Source of the DNA: a virus
DNA: 23,441 nt
IMG/VR virus record: IMGVR_UViG_3300021091_000431
Span: 1-23,441 of that record
Direction: 5' to 3' (one strand)
The position numbers and the translations under genes were made by a program. The notes below the pieces were generated by a model. That model searched no databases. It was not told the DNA's origin and saw only the letters and a list, made by a program, of their open reading frames with translations. Shown in pieces: positions 6,463 through 14,580 of this stretch (the stretch's first letter is position 1; each line of letters opens with the position of its first letter).

Positions 6463-8438
6463 CAGATCACCTCGAAAGTGCCGTTGACCACTTCATCGCT
6501 GATCTTGGCGATGTCGCTGCCATCCACCGGGAACTGTGCCGCGCTGATGCCTGTGATGCCATCGCTGCTGTGCTTCACGTCTGTCACCTGATACCACTCG
6601 ATTTCTTGCCGGTTGTCGCCACGGCTTGAGATGCGCTGCCGCTGTACCTTAATGATCTGCGTTGGGATCAGGCTGGTTGTCAGCAGCGGTGTAGTGAAGC
6701 TGATCGTATGGGTCGAGAACTTGCGCCGGGCTAATTCATACTTGCCGTAAAGCGCAGCATGAGCTGCTGAAGTGCAGAAGTCAGTCATGTCGAACTGCTG
6801 CGTCGGTGCATCGCTATCGGTGCCGGGGTAGCGCACAGTCGTGGTGCGCTGAATGCCGATCGTCAATGGGTCAGCCTCGCGCCAGGTTAGAGAGATGTTG
6901 ACCGGGCGCCGCTCGTCAGCGTCGATGTATTCCTTCTTAAAACTGCCCGGCAGAATCTCGTCTTCGGTAAAGGTCAAAACAGGCGTCAGCGCAGTCACGT
7001 CAATGTCATCGCTGCCATCCACAGGCAGCAGCGGTTGCAGGCTGTAACGGCCATTGCTTGAGACAAACGAAAGCAAGAAGTACGGCGCTGTACTTGCTAT
7101 GTAGTTGACTGCATTGACCGATTGCTCAATGATGCCATTGAAAAATGTGCCATTGTTTGCGCAGAAGGCTGCTAGGTCCTGCAAGTTGCTCACGTCGATC
7201 GGCGCAGCCAAGGCATCCGTCGATGCGCCGCTGGCACGCTTCATCAGCGTAAAAAGATACATCGCCAGATCGACGAACTGATTGCTGGCACCTGTGGCAT
7301 AACTGCCGCTCACCAGGCCGTCGCTGTAAAGATCAACCGTGGCGCCATCGTCATAGAAGATCGAGATTTGCCGCGTCGTGGTTGGATATGAACCAGAGTC
7401 AGGCGGATCGTAGATGTCGCCAGTAATTTGCAGGAAAGTGATGTCTGCGAAGTCGGTGTAGTCAGCAGAACCTGATGGCGTTGCAGGATCAGCGTAGGGG
7501 CTTAGCTGCCACTCAGTTGTAGTGCCTATCAGCGTGCCAGTGCTCGCGGGCAATCCTAGACTGTACTGATTGTTGATTGTACCAGAACCAAACACTTCTG
7601 TAATCGTTCCAGTAGAGCCCAAATTAGTAAAAAAGTTCGCGTCGGGCACTTGCCAACCTTCTGAATCAATTGTGCCAACGGCTCTGCCGCCAATGCCAGT
7701 CGAGTAATTGATGTTGATCACAATATCTAGCCCAACAGGGTTGGCACCCAGTCCCGCCCAGTAGGAAGCTGTGATATCATTGCCATTGTTGTTGTCGTAA
7801 ACAGATATCGTCGTTGCAGGAATTATAATTACAGAGTTTGTTGTATCTCCTTCGCCCCGCGTAATTTCGGTGAACTTAAAATAATATTCGCTGATATCAG
7901 GAAGTCTTTCTGTGAAGCCATTGGCCGTTCGATCGTTGCCGATGTATGAATAAGAGTTGAGATCGCAAAAGATTGTGCCACTGGTAATCGGACAGGCATT
8001 AGGCGTCGCCTCCAATGCTGCAGCGGTTGCATAGTAATGAGCTAGAGTGATGCTGGCTGTGTTTGGCAAAAACTTGATATTGCTGTTACCCGCCCATGCG
8101 TAATGCTTTACAGGGCTGCTCACTATTTGCCCTTGACTAATAGCATACAAAAATTGACCGACAAAATCAATAGATCCTGTCTTCACCATCGGCGGTTGCA
8201 CCCAGGTGCCACCTACGCCACCGCTACGTTTGCAAAAAACGATCGGCACGGTGTCGCCAGCCTGCGACACAACTTGTTGTTTGCCGATCTCCGCCTGAGG
8301 CTTTTTGCTTTTTTGCGGCGCTGCATCATTGCGTGTTGATGTGTTGCCCACAGGCGCTGCAGGTTCAGGCTTAGCTGTAGAAGTTTTGTTACTAAAGAAT
8401 TGACGGCTAAAGATTCCCTTGACTTCGATCTCGTTCAT
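6462..8438 (-). CDS. Tail-tip hub / J-like host-specificity protein
   Basis: The 658-residue product probably forms the tail-tip hub that contacts the fibres and host. Residues 15-55 are a Pro/Ala/Lys-rich linker. Next comes a segment with TVPIVFCKRSGGVGGTWVQP, resembling the start of J-type proteins. Residues about 430-480 (DLAAFCANNGTFFNGII) and 549-600 (FDMTDFCTSAAHAALYGKYE, SLIPTQIIKVQR) fit the Phage-tail_3/J core. It is about half the size of lambda J and lacks the long fibronectin-type C-terminal part; host contact may have moved to the separate fibre genes downstream. The N-terminal half (roughly 7540-8130) is visibly richer in A/T than the rest, suggesting module exchange. Confidence 0.7.
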   Translation of the reverse strand: MNEIEVKGIFSRQFFSNKTSTAKPEPAAPVGNTSTRNDAAPQKSKKPQAEIGKQQVVSQAGDTVPIVFCKRSGGVGGTWVQPPMVKTGSIDFVGQFLYAISQGQIVSSPVKHYAWAGNSNIKFLPNTASITLAHYYATAAALEATPNACPITSGTIFCDLNSYSYIGNDRTANGFTERLPDISEYYFKFTEITRGEGDTTNSVIIIPATTISVYDNNNGNDITASYWAGLGANPVGLDIVININYSTGIGGRAVGTIDSEGWQVPDANFFTNLGSTGTITEVFGSGTINNQYSLGLPASTGTLIGTTTEWQLSPYADPATPSGSADYTDFADITFLQITGDIYDPPDSGSYPTTTRQISIFYDDGATVDLYSDGLVSGSYATGASNQFVDLAMYLFTLMKRASGASTDALAAPIDVSNLQDLAAFCANNGTFFNGIIEQSVNAVNYIASTAPYFLLSFVSSNGRYSLQPLLPVDGSDDIDVTALTPVLTFTEDEILPGSFKKEYIDADERRPVNISLTWREADPLTIGIQRTTTVRYPGTDSDAPTQQFDMTDFCTSAAHAALYGKYELARRKFSTHTISFTTPLLTTSLIPTQIIKVQRQRISSRGDNRQEIEWYQVTDVKHSSDGITGISAAQFPVDGSDIAKISDEVVNGTFEVI

Positions 8439-8668
8439 GAGATGCCCTCCTGCTTGCGATATGTTGCCATTGCGATTGCAAACAGCATCAGATTCACAAT
8501 GATTGTCCCAGCCTCAATGTCTTTAACACAGCAATCGCCACAAAGATGCTCACCGTCTGCTGTTGCAAAGACAATTTTATCGCCGCATCTTTTCATGGTC
8601 ACATCATTGTGAACCGAACCGTCTGCGCAAGACGCGACAACATTGATAGCCAGAAGCATCTCGTTCAT
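8435..8668 (-). CDS. Small Cys-rich protein between tail-tip genes (unknown)
   Basis: The product has 77 residues with cysteines at 14, 28, 43, 46 and 47 (HLCGDCCVKD), followed by a hydrophobic segment at about 53-68 (AGTIIVNLMLFAIAMATY). The Cys spacing suggests a metal or Fe-S site, and the hydrophobic stretch a membrane or core helix. Lambda gpL carries an Fe-S cluster in its own C-terminal domain; here a separate small protein could provide something similar (speculative). The gene is bracketed by two ATGA overlaps, strong support that it is real and co-translated. Confidence 0.62.
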   Translation of the reverse strand: MNEMLLAINVVASCADGSVHNDVTMKRCGDKIVFATADGEHLCGDCCVKDIEAGTIIVNLMLFAIAMATYRKQEGIS

Positions 8669-9171
8669 TGCCCCTGCTGCCTGATCAGCATCCCTGCCGT
8701 GATCTTACGAGTTGGGATCTGGGATTTGAGCTTGTTGATGGCTGGGTTGACCTTCCATGCCACAGCCGTATCAGTGACGCTTGCGCCTTCAATGCTGCCG
8801 ATGTACCGACTGATGAGCTGGGCGCTGCTGCCGTCAAAAGCATCCTCGCCAGCATCTTGGATGTAAAGCGACGCGATAATCAAGTTGTCCGCACCGATCG
8901 CTGCATCAGTGATGTCAACCACATCGCCGGTGGCGGCTGCGTTGATTGATAGGTCGTTGATGCTCGCAGCAGCGGTCGATCCAAAGCCGTCCACATCAAA
9001 CGCCAAGTAGCTGTAGCTGCCGCCTACATCGGTATCGATGCTCAACACCTGCGGCGGCTGGTAGAAGTTCTGCCATTGCCTTGACGGTGTGCGCAGGCCG
9101 CTGATCGGATCTACCACGCTGCTGCGGTCTGCATAGTATTCAAGGAAGCACATGATGTCGTAGTTAGCCAT
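8665..9171 (-). CDS. Putative distal tail / tail-tip protein (gpL-like)
   Basis: The product has 168 residues and a mostly beta pattern. The order SINDLSINAAATGDVVDITD, then DNLIIASLYIQDAG, then ISRYIGSIEGASVTDTAVAW and a final PTRKITAGM recalls lambda gpL (a strand-rich core, then a strand ending in a Pro-Arg element). The gene directly follows the tape measure, where tip proteins lie. Identification is by pattern and position only. Starts and stops are coupled to neighbours (TGATG upstream, ATGA downstream). Confidence 0.5.
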   Translation of the reverse strand: MANYDIMCFLEYYADRSSVVDPISGLRTPSRQWQNFYQPPQVLSIDTDVGGSYSYLAFDVDGFGSTAAASINDLSINAAATGDVVDITDAAIGADNLIIASLYIQDAGEDAFDGSSAQLISRYIGSIEGASVTDTAVAWKVNPAINKLKSQIPTRKITAGMLIRQQGQ

Positions 9172-11894
9172 CAGGCGATCCCCAGTCCGCCGCGAATGCC
9201 GATGTCATTGCGCAACAGGTTCAGCGTCTGCTGTACGCCTGCCTGCACAGCGCGGCTCAGATCCTGCGTTGTGACGTAGTTCGTGCCGTTCATCTGCGTC
9301 ACAGGTCCCGTCTGAATGCTCACATTCGCAGTGCTAGGTGTGACCACGCCGCCTTCAGCAAAGCGTGGGATAGCAGCAGGGCCGCGAACGCCAGCCATCC
9401 AGTTGGCAGCAAATGCATTTGCCTTGGATTGAGGCACGATGTACTCAGGCTCGCCCCCCTCACCCACCATTGCCAAGGTCGGACCAGTAACAAGACCGCC
9501 ATCAGCAAATTGCGGAATATTGGGCGATGGCAAGAGGGGAATTTGTGGCAGTTGTAATGCTGCTAATGCTATGTTAGCGCCGGCGATCACGGAGTTGATG
9601 GCGTTCACCACAGAGCGCACCGCATTGCCAATCCCATTAAGGATGCTATTGACTACGCCTTTGATCGTGGTGGCAGCAGTCTCAAATGGGCTTGTTAAGA
9701 ACTGACCCAAGCCTTGCCAGATTGCTTTGACAGCATTTACAAGATTTGTGATGCCTTGGCTAATAGGGGTTAGGAAATTATTTTGTATAAAGGTGATTGC
9801 AGCCTGAATCGGAGCATTAAGAAGCGAAGTGATTGTAGTCCAGGTTGACTGAACAAAGCTGATGATGGCATTAAATACACCAATAATTTGCTCTCGGAAC
9901 GTAAAAAACAAAACGCCCAAAGCAATTATTCCCAATGCGATCAAGCCTTGTGGGCCAAGGAACGTAACAATGCCTGTCAAAACAGGAACGACAGCGCCTG
10001 CAGCGCCTGCAATAGATGCGAACAATCCAGCAATAGGAGCTAACAATGCCGCTGCCCCTCCAATGGATTGAAGGACAAAAACAATCGATGCCAGGCCAGG
10101 TGCCACTGCAACTAAAGCAACAAAAGCTCCGGCTAGGATTCCAAGGACAGGACCAAGGCCGGGGATGTTTTGTATCATCCAAGTAAAACCCTCTATCAGA
10201 GGCGCAATAGCTTTCATCGCAGCACTAATTGCAGGAGCAAAAGTCTGGCCAAAAGTAATGCTTAAATTTTCAAGATTATTCTGAGCAAGTTTTACCTGGT
10301 TTGCCGTAGTGCCAGCTTGTACTTCATACTCCTTAGTAGCAGAGCCAGTATATTTGAATTTATCCGCTACCAACCCCAAGGATTTTTCTAGCAGTTGCTG
10401 GTTATTGATAAGGGGCAAAATCGCCCTTGCTTCATCACCAAACAGGTCGCTGATCACCGAAAGCTGCATCTCCTTTGGCAGCTGCTTGATTCGATTGAAC
10501 ACATCAGTGATCGTGCCAATGGCATTTTCTTGCAATCCTTTGGCCAGTTGCAGCGCTGCAGCTTTGCCTTGCTCAGATGCAAATTGCTTGGCGGAATCTA
10601 TCGCAATTTTTTTGTTCTGCTCTTCCAGCTTTTGCGTTTCGCTAAAACGGCTTTGAACTGCCTGCAGTTCTACATCCTTTTGATCATCCAAACCATCTTG
10701 CACAGCCTGGAGGCGATCACGATCGGCGCGGCGACGTTCTTGAAGTTGTGCATTCAGGTTGTCACGGATAACATTAATTTCTTGTTCGTAACGATCTTGA
10801 ATTGCATTGATTTGATCGCGACCAACAGCATTTGATTCTTCTGTACCCTGTCGCAATGCATCTAGCTCAGCTTCCTGCCTGCGTTGCAATGCTTTGATCT
10901 GTGCATTTGCCTGATCTTGCAGACTATCTTCAAATGCCTTTGATTGATCGTCAAAGCCATCTCGGATGCTTTGCAACTGATCACGGTAACGCCGGTTGAT
11001 CTCCTTTGAAATCTCATTTGTTTCATTGCGAGCGGCTTCGATTCGCTTCTGAGATTGCATCTCAACTTCGGCTGTGAGTTGCTGCTCGCTTTTTGCTGCA
11101 TCACCTTGCACATAGCCCAATTTTGTAATTGCAGCAATTTGGCGTTCAGTCATACTTTCGCCGCGGCTCAAAGCCTTCACCATATTGTTAAAACTGGTCG
11201 CAGCGACCTCTGATTGGGCACCTGATGCAATCATGGCTGCACCGAATGCAGCAGTTTGCTCAGCTGTCAAGCCAGCGGATTGACCGGCTTGGCCTGCACG
11301 CAAAGTGAAGTCAACAATGTCTTTTGCAGTAGCAGCCGTATTGTTACCAAGCGTATTGATGGCATCAGTCAAGTCCTGCAGAGCAGGCAAACCAAGGCCC
11401 AGCGATGTTTTGATTTTGGCCATCGCATTGCCGGCTTCTTCTGCCGTCATGTCAAAAGCCACTGCAACCTGAGCAACCTGAGTTGCAAACTGTTTCAAGT
11501 CTTCTCGCGCAATGCCAGCCTGACCGGCCGCGGCATAAATATCAGCAAATCCCTTTGCAGCAATAGGCATCTGACTTGATAACGTTTTGATCTCATTGCT
11601 GATTTGCTTGAATGCTTCAGGGCTTTCAAGGCCATCAACCACCTTACGCACACCAGCCATTGAAGTTTCAAAGTCAATGGCAGCTTTAGCTGAGATGCCA
11701 ATCGCAGCACCTAGTCCAACAGCAGCTGCAGCTGCAGCCTTAAACAAGCCAGAATCCAGCATGGCTTTGAAGCCCTTGCCGGCTGCATTGGCTGCCTTTT
11801 CTGCCCCCTCAATTCCTTTCTCCAGCTGAGTCAGGCTCTGCAGGCCAGTAACTTCAGCTGTGATCTTGAGAACGCTTGTCAGATTCATCGCCAT
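9171..11894 (-). CDS. Tail tape measure protein with internal coiled-coil insertion
   Basis: The 907-residue product sets tail length and is ejected with DNA. Residues about 70-258 and 450-545 match the two halves of the TP901-type core (FETSMAGVRKVVDG, TSFNNMVKALSRGES; later GTITDVFNRIKQLPKE, DLFGDEARAILPLIN). Between them, about 265-445, lies a charged coiled coil with repeated units such as RYRDQLQSIRDGFDDQ and RYEQEINVIRDNLNAQ. Hydrophobic, membrane-active segments lie at 580-670. The C-terminus has two FADGG/FAEGG motifs and GEGGEPEYIVPQSKA, usual in this family. A GGAGG lies 12 nt before ATG 11894. The stop shares one base with the next start. Confidence 0.95.
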   Translation of the reverse strand: MAMNLTSVLKITAEVTGLQSLTQLEKGIEGAEKAANAAGKGFKAMLDSGLFKAAAAAAVGLGAAIGISAKAAIDFETSMAGVRKVVDGLESPEAFKQISNEIKTLSSQMPIAAKGFADIYAAAGQAGIAREDLKQFATQVAQVAVAFDMTAEEAGNAMAKIKTSLGLGLPALQDLTDAINTLGNNTAATAKDIVDFTLRAGQAGQSAGLTAEQTAAFGAAMIASGAQSEVAATSFNNMVKALSRGESMTERQIAAITKLGYVQGDAAKSEQQLTAEVEMQSQKRIEAARNETNEISKEINRRYRDQLQSIRDGFDDQSKAFEDSLQDQANAQIKALQRRQEAELDALRQGTEESNAVGRDQINAIQDRYEQEINVIRDNLNAQLQERRRADRDRLQAVQDGLDDQKDVELQAVQSRFSETQKLEEQNKKIAIDSAKQFASEQGKAAALQLAKGLQENAIGTITDVFNRIKQLPKEMQLSVISDLFGDEARAILPLINNQQLLEKSLGLVADKFKYTGSATKEYEVQAGTTANQVKLAQNNLENLSITFGQTFAPAISAAMKAIAPLIEGFTWMIQNIPGLGPVLGILAGAFVALVAVAPGLASIVFVLQSIGGAAALLAPIAGLFASIAGAAGAVVPVLTGIVTFLGPQGLIALGIIALGVLFFTFREQIIGVFNAIISFVQSTWTTITSLLNAPIQAAITFIQNNFLTPISQGITNLVNAVKAIWQGLGQFLTSPFETAATTIKGVVNSILNGIGNAVRSVVNAINSVIAGANIALAALQLPQIPLLPSPNIPQFADGGLVTGPTLAMVGEGGEPEYIVPQSKANAFAANWMAGVRGPAAIPRFAEGGVVTPSTANVSIQTGPVTQMNGTNYVTTQDLSRAVQAGVQQTLNLLRNDIGIRGGLGIA

Positions 11895-11899
11895 GGCAT

Positions 11900-12268
11900 C
11901 TACCTCCGAGCCTTGCGCTTAGCAGCCTTTTGCTGCTTTTCAGCAGCTTCTGAAATCAGTTGCAAGGCATGTGATTCCATGATCTGCAAATCGTCTAGCA
12001 ACTGGCGTTGATCCTCCACAGCATAAAGCGTGCACAGCTGCAAAACCACGCCATAGTCCAAACCCAATACGCCATTTGGCCCAGAGCGCCATTGCGTTTG
12101 GCAACGCAGAAACATGGTGATTACCTCCACATGCTCCTGCCAGACTTCAAAATTGACTGGATTGAGAAGCCTGTCAGGCAGCTCTAATCCCATCAACTCG
12201 GCTTCGCGCTGCAATTCAGACTTTGATCCACCATCGCCGTTGTACCAATGATCAACGGCGCCTGTCAG
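11900..12268 (-). CDS. Frameshift extension of the tail chaperone (GT product, DUF1799/T-like)
   Basis: This frame is open from the slippery site and reads LTGAVDHWYNGDGG before a helical part with FEVWQEHVEVITMFLRCQTQ and GVLGLDYGVVLQLCTLY. That W...QTQWR...GLDY pattern is typical of DUF1799-type tail proteins, the T part in lambda-like phages. The C-terminus is basic (AAEKQQKAAKRKARR). There is no ATG or SD near its beginning; the first formal start is a TTG at 12214, well inside the open frame. It is therefore best read as the second half of a GT fusion of about 245 residues made by -1 slippage at 12268. The stop TAG at 11900 is followed closely by the tape measure start. Confidence 0.85.
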   Translation of the reverse strand: MTGAVDHWYNGDGGSKSELQREAELMGLELPDRLLNPVNFEVWQEHVEVITMFLRCQTQWRSGPNGVLGLDYGVVLQLCTLYAVEDQRQLLDDLQIMESHALQLISEAAEKQQKAAKRKARR

Positions 12269-12274
12269 TTTTTT
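12235..12274 (-). promoter_or_regulatory. Programmed -1 ribosomal frameshift signal (A AAA AAC plus hairpin)
   Basis: The in-phase heptamer A AAA AAC (12274-12268) lies immediately before the 0-frame TGA (12267-12265). After a 7-nt spacer comes a perfect 8-bp stem, CGCCGTTG (12260-12253) pairing with CAACGGCG (12242-12235), with a 10-nt loop. Slippery site, spacer length and stem all match classical -1 frameshift signals. The -1 frame is open across the stop and leads into the T-like frame. Confidence 0.88.
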
Positions 12275-12636
12275 CGTTTAGCCACCTCAAGACTTTCAAA
12301 CCATGCTCGGACAATTTGCCCAGCAACTGTTGGGATCTCAAGCAGCTGAGCCAATGCGGTGTCGCTGAATGGGATGTCCTTTGCATCGTCATCAACTACA
12401 CCTGCCCAACCAATCAGTACCTCACGAGCGGCATCCTGATCTTCTAAGGCTTCATCGTCAGCCAACTTGCCGCGCTCCATGGCGCGAGCTTGACGGACGA
12501 TCTCGTTGATTCTGGTTTGAGGCAGTCGTTTGAACTCACCATCAAAGGTATGTTTCTCACGCCGGCCACCGTCAACAGGCAGAACCAGCGTGATCGGCCA
12601 GGTGTAGCTTGCCGATTGCTTGAGGACAAATGCCAT
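12265..12636 (-). CDS. Tail assembly chaperone, lambda G-like
   Basis: The product has 123 residues. Tail assembly chaperones coat the tape measure and recruit tail tube subunits. The protein starts with a beta region (SYTWPITLVLPVDGGRREKHTF), followed by helices rich in charge (RINEIVRQARAMERG, DAAREVLIGWAGVVD). The C-terminus is VAKRKN, encoded by GCT AAA CGA AAA AAC and then TGA. It lies between tail tube and tape measure, with a downstream DUF1799-like frame reachable by -1 slippage. That context makes the G assignment strong although the sequence itself is divergent. Confidence 0.85.
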   Translation of the reverse strand: MAFVLKQSASYTWPITLVLPVDGGRREKHTFDGEFKRLPQTRINEIVRQARAMERGKLADDEALEDQDAAREVLIGWAGVVDDDAKDIPFSDTALAQLLEIPTVAGQIVRAWFESLEVAKRKN

Positions 12637-12642
12637 ACATAC

Positions 12643-13575
12643 TTAGGTAAAGATTAGTGACAGCTCGTTATTGCCACTGCCCGTGGGGGTTGACGTATAA
12701 GGAAGCGTCAACATCTGAATGCCATCCTGGTCTGAATAGGCTGGCGCACCAAGGTCAGTTTGAGGCGAGCTGAATGCCACAATATTGCCAGCAGTCGTGC
12801 CATGTGTAAATGACAGGTTGCCGGTTGATGTGCCAGTTGCATCAGTGAAGAAGTTGTGCGTTGCCAGCAAAGGGGCTTCCACAACGACTTCGCCTGCAGG
12901 TTTGCGATCAGTGATCAGGACCTCCTTAGTGCCACCAATCAGTTCGCGGTAGATGTTCTCATTGCCCATCTCAAAGCTAAGAGATTGCAAAATGCCGTTG
13001 TAGCTGAAGATTGAGAAGCTGCTGGTGTTGCCTTGACGGAACAGGAGTGGTGAGGCTTGATCGTTGAAGGTAGCAACCGGAAGCGCAGTATCTGTCGGAG
13101 AGTTGAAAATCCCAATCATCGTGAACTCGATGGTCGGGATTGCATTCACCTCACAGTTAATCGTGAATGTGCCTCGGGCGCCTGTGATCTTGTGGCGGAT
13201 GCCATCGTTGAAGAAATACAGCGTGCAGCTTTCAAAGCTGGAGCTGACAGGCGCATAGGTGACGCTTGTGGAAGCGACAATCGTTTCGCCAATGCCACAA
13301 GCACGAAGCACAGGACCCCAAGCAGGAGCAGTGCCGGCTGCACCTGAGCCCGCAAGCTCAACCTCGAATGTCACTTCGACGTTTGTGTTGGCAAGTAGCT
13401 GCTCAAAGTTGCCAAGGAATGGACGGATCAGCTCGCGCTCAACCACGTCTGCATTCAATGGCGTGACTTCTAGGTTGCGAACCAAGATGGCATCACTACC
13501 AGCCGGAGTCGAATCTGTGCCGTAGGTGGCTTCAATTTTGGCTAGGAGCAGCCGCTTCCTCGACAGAAGGCTCAT
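12643..13575 (-). CDS. Major tail tube protein
   Basis: The product, 310 residues, should polymerise into the tail tube. The N-terminus (SRKRLLLAKIEATYGTDSTP) is typical of tail tube proteins from lambda-like siphophages, as is ELIRPFLGNF shortly after. The rest is a repeated beta pattern, with a Gly/Thr-rich stretch before a C-terminal strand (NNELSLIFT). The length suggests a second, surface-exposed domain beyond the basic tube fold. ATG 13575 has a good SD (AGAGGA, about 9 nt upstream). The gene precedes the G/GT-type chaperones, the standard order. Confidence 0.88.
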   Translation of the reverse strand: MSLLSRKRLLLAKIEATYGTDSTPAGSDAILVRNLEVTPLNADVVERELIRPFLGNFEQLLANTNVEVTFEVELAGSGAAGTAPAWGPVLRACGIGETIVASTSVTYAPVSSSFESCTLYFFNDGIRHKITGARGTFTINCEVNAIPTIEFTMIGIFNSPTDTALPVATFNDQASPLLFRQGNTSSFSIFSYNGILQSLSFEMGNENIYRELIGGTKEVLITDRKPAGEVVVEAPLLATHNFFTDATGTSTGNLSFTHGTTAGNIVAFSSPQTDLGAPAYSDQDGIQMLTLPYTSTPTGSGNNELSLIFT

Positions 13576-13699
13576 CGCTCAAGTCCTCTTGAAAAGGTTG
13601 TGAGGTTTGCGCCGGCTCTGTTCGCTGTAGCAGCTTCACTTTGCCGGTTTTAGGGTTGAGCAGATACGATCCGCCAAAGCCCATGTGTTCGCTTTCCAT
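13532..13699 (-). CDS. Small conserved-looking protein before the tail tube gene (55 residues)
   Basis: A short ORF starts at ATG 13699, just after the tail-terminator stop, and ends at TGA 13532. The product begins MESEHMGFGGSYLLNPKTGK and continues with a basic stretch (KVKLLQRTEPA), then an acidic, Gln/Ser-rich end. A Gly-Gly-x-Tyr-Leu-x-x-Pro-Lys-Thr-Gly core of this kind looks like a small tail-associated protein. It fills an otherwise empty 130-base gap and overlaps the tail tube start by 44 bases. The tail tube SD (AGAGGA) lies inside it. No strong SD precedes its own ATG. Function unknown. Confidence 0.5.
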   Translation of the reverse strand: MESEHMGFGGSYLLNPKTGKVKLLQRTEPAQTSQPFQEDLSDEPSVEEAAAPSQN

Positions 13700-13707
13700 C
13701 TTAGCTC

Positions 13708-14136
13708 TTAGGAACTGCTCAAGTTTGACACCGAAGTTCGGTATCGCACAAGGTAGTCACAGCTGATCACACCTGCTGGCTGATCGGCCTCAAGCAGATC
13801 AAAGTTGACTCCTTGTGGCTGTATGTCAATCGAATACCCTCCAAGCGTCAGATCTGCTACCACCTTGCTGTGTAAATCTTGCACGATTGGATCTGCTACT
13901 TGATCCGGTACGTTGCCCCGCACAATGACCGAGATTCTTACGGTCAAGCTCCAGTCAAGGGTTGGCAAACTGGTGTTCTGCTCAGCAGTGTCACTTATTG
14001 GCTCGACAACAATGGCCGGGCTCTCGCCCCTGCTAATTGGCTCAACACGGCTGCGATAAATCCTGTCGCTCACACCTGTGGTGCCAGTCAAGGCTGCACG
14101 GATTGCAACAAGGATGTTTTCGCGCTTCGTGGTCAT
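13708..14136 (-). CDS. Probable tail terminator / minor tail protein U-like
   Basis: The product has 142 residues, near lambda gpU (131). It opens with a helix (KRENILVAIRAALTG), followed by alternating strands (SPAIVVEPISDTAE, WSLTVRISVIVRG), a helix (PDQVADPIVQDLHSKVVADL) and a final strand (VISCDYLVRYRT). This alpha/beta order fits the tail-terminator family that caps the tail tube and binds the connector. Identification is from fold pattern and position between the FII-like gene and the tail tube, not from a strong motif. The start is coupled to the upstream gene by a 4-base ATGA overlap. Confidence 0.62.
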   Translation of the reverse strand: MTTKRENILVAIRAALTGTTGVSDRIYRSRVEPISRGESPAIVVEPISDTAEQNTSLPTLDWSLTVRISVIVRGNVPDQVADPIVQDLHSKVVADLTLGGYSIDIQPQGVNFDLLEADQPAGVISCDYLVRYRTSVSNLSSS

Positions 14137-14411
14137 GTTTTCTGCAAGGCTATTTGCACGAACGAGCCATCGCTGATCAGCATGGTCTCTCTGACTGTGT
14201 AGGAGACGCCATCTACTGTGATCGCACTGCCACGGATCAGGCTGCCGAATTTTGACGTGCGGGCCGTGAGCGTGTAGTCAGTAGTTAAAACCATGCCATC
14301 GCTGATCACCTGGCTAGGCATGTCGAGGATGCCTTTCGCGGTAGTCGCACCAGAGGTACAGCTCACGCCGAAGTCCTCTAAGAAGATGTCGAGATCCTCA
14401 GTTAGTGGCAT
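14133..14411 (-). CDS. Head-tail attachment protein, lambda FII-like
   Basis: The product has 92 residues. Lambda gpFII joins the filled head to the tail tip of the connector. The pattern matches that small beta-barrel family: a helical start (LTEDLDIFLEDFG), a region with KGILDMPSQVISDG, then SLIRGSAITVDGVSYTVRE followed by an SDGSFVQIALQ strand. The last two elements are the most family-like. The start overlaps the preceding small gene by 14 bases, and the stop overlaps the next gene as ATGA. It sits at the expected head-to-tail transition of the cluster. Confidence 0.72.
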   Translation of the reverse strand: MPLTEDLDIFLEDFGVSCTSGATTAKGILDMPSQVISDGMVLTTDYTLTARTSKFGSLIRGSAITVDGVSYTVRETMLISDGSFVQIALQKT

Positions 14412-14580
14412 CTGCTTTGACCTTCCGAGTTGCTTTCGGCTTCTCTTCTACAGCCACCGCTTTGACAGCACGGCCCAGCTGAATCAATGTTTCAGCGAGT
14501 GCCGCTGGCAGTTCATAATCCATGCCTGCCTCAAGATGTTCGCCATCAGCAGCGCAGGAGGCAATGATTGAAACTTTCAT
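14398..14580 (-). CDS. Small head accessory protein (unknown function)
   Basis: The product has 60 residues. The first 40 look like a small beta/alpha module often found next to phage capsid genes (MKVSIIASC...LEAGMDYELPAALAETLIQLGRA). The tail is Lys/Ala rich (EEKPKATRKVKADA), which suggests a flexible basic end. Its role is unknown; the position between major capsid and head-tail attachment protein suggests a head decoration or completion role (inference). Its translation may depend on the upstream SD brought close by a hairpin. Its 3' end overlaps the next gene by 14 bases. Confidence 0.72.
   Translation of the reverse strand: MKVSIIASCAADGEHLEAGMDYELPAALAETLIQLGRAVKAVAVEEKPKATRKVKADATN

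Noticed and set aside
10605-10615. Run of seven A on the minus strand within the tape measure gene, considered as a slippery site
   Set aside because: Codon phase is AAC AAA AAA ATT, so no X XXY YYZ heptamer is in phase, and no useful alternative frame follows.
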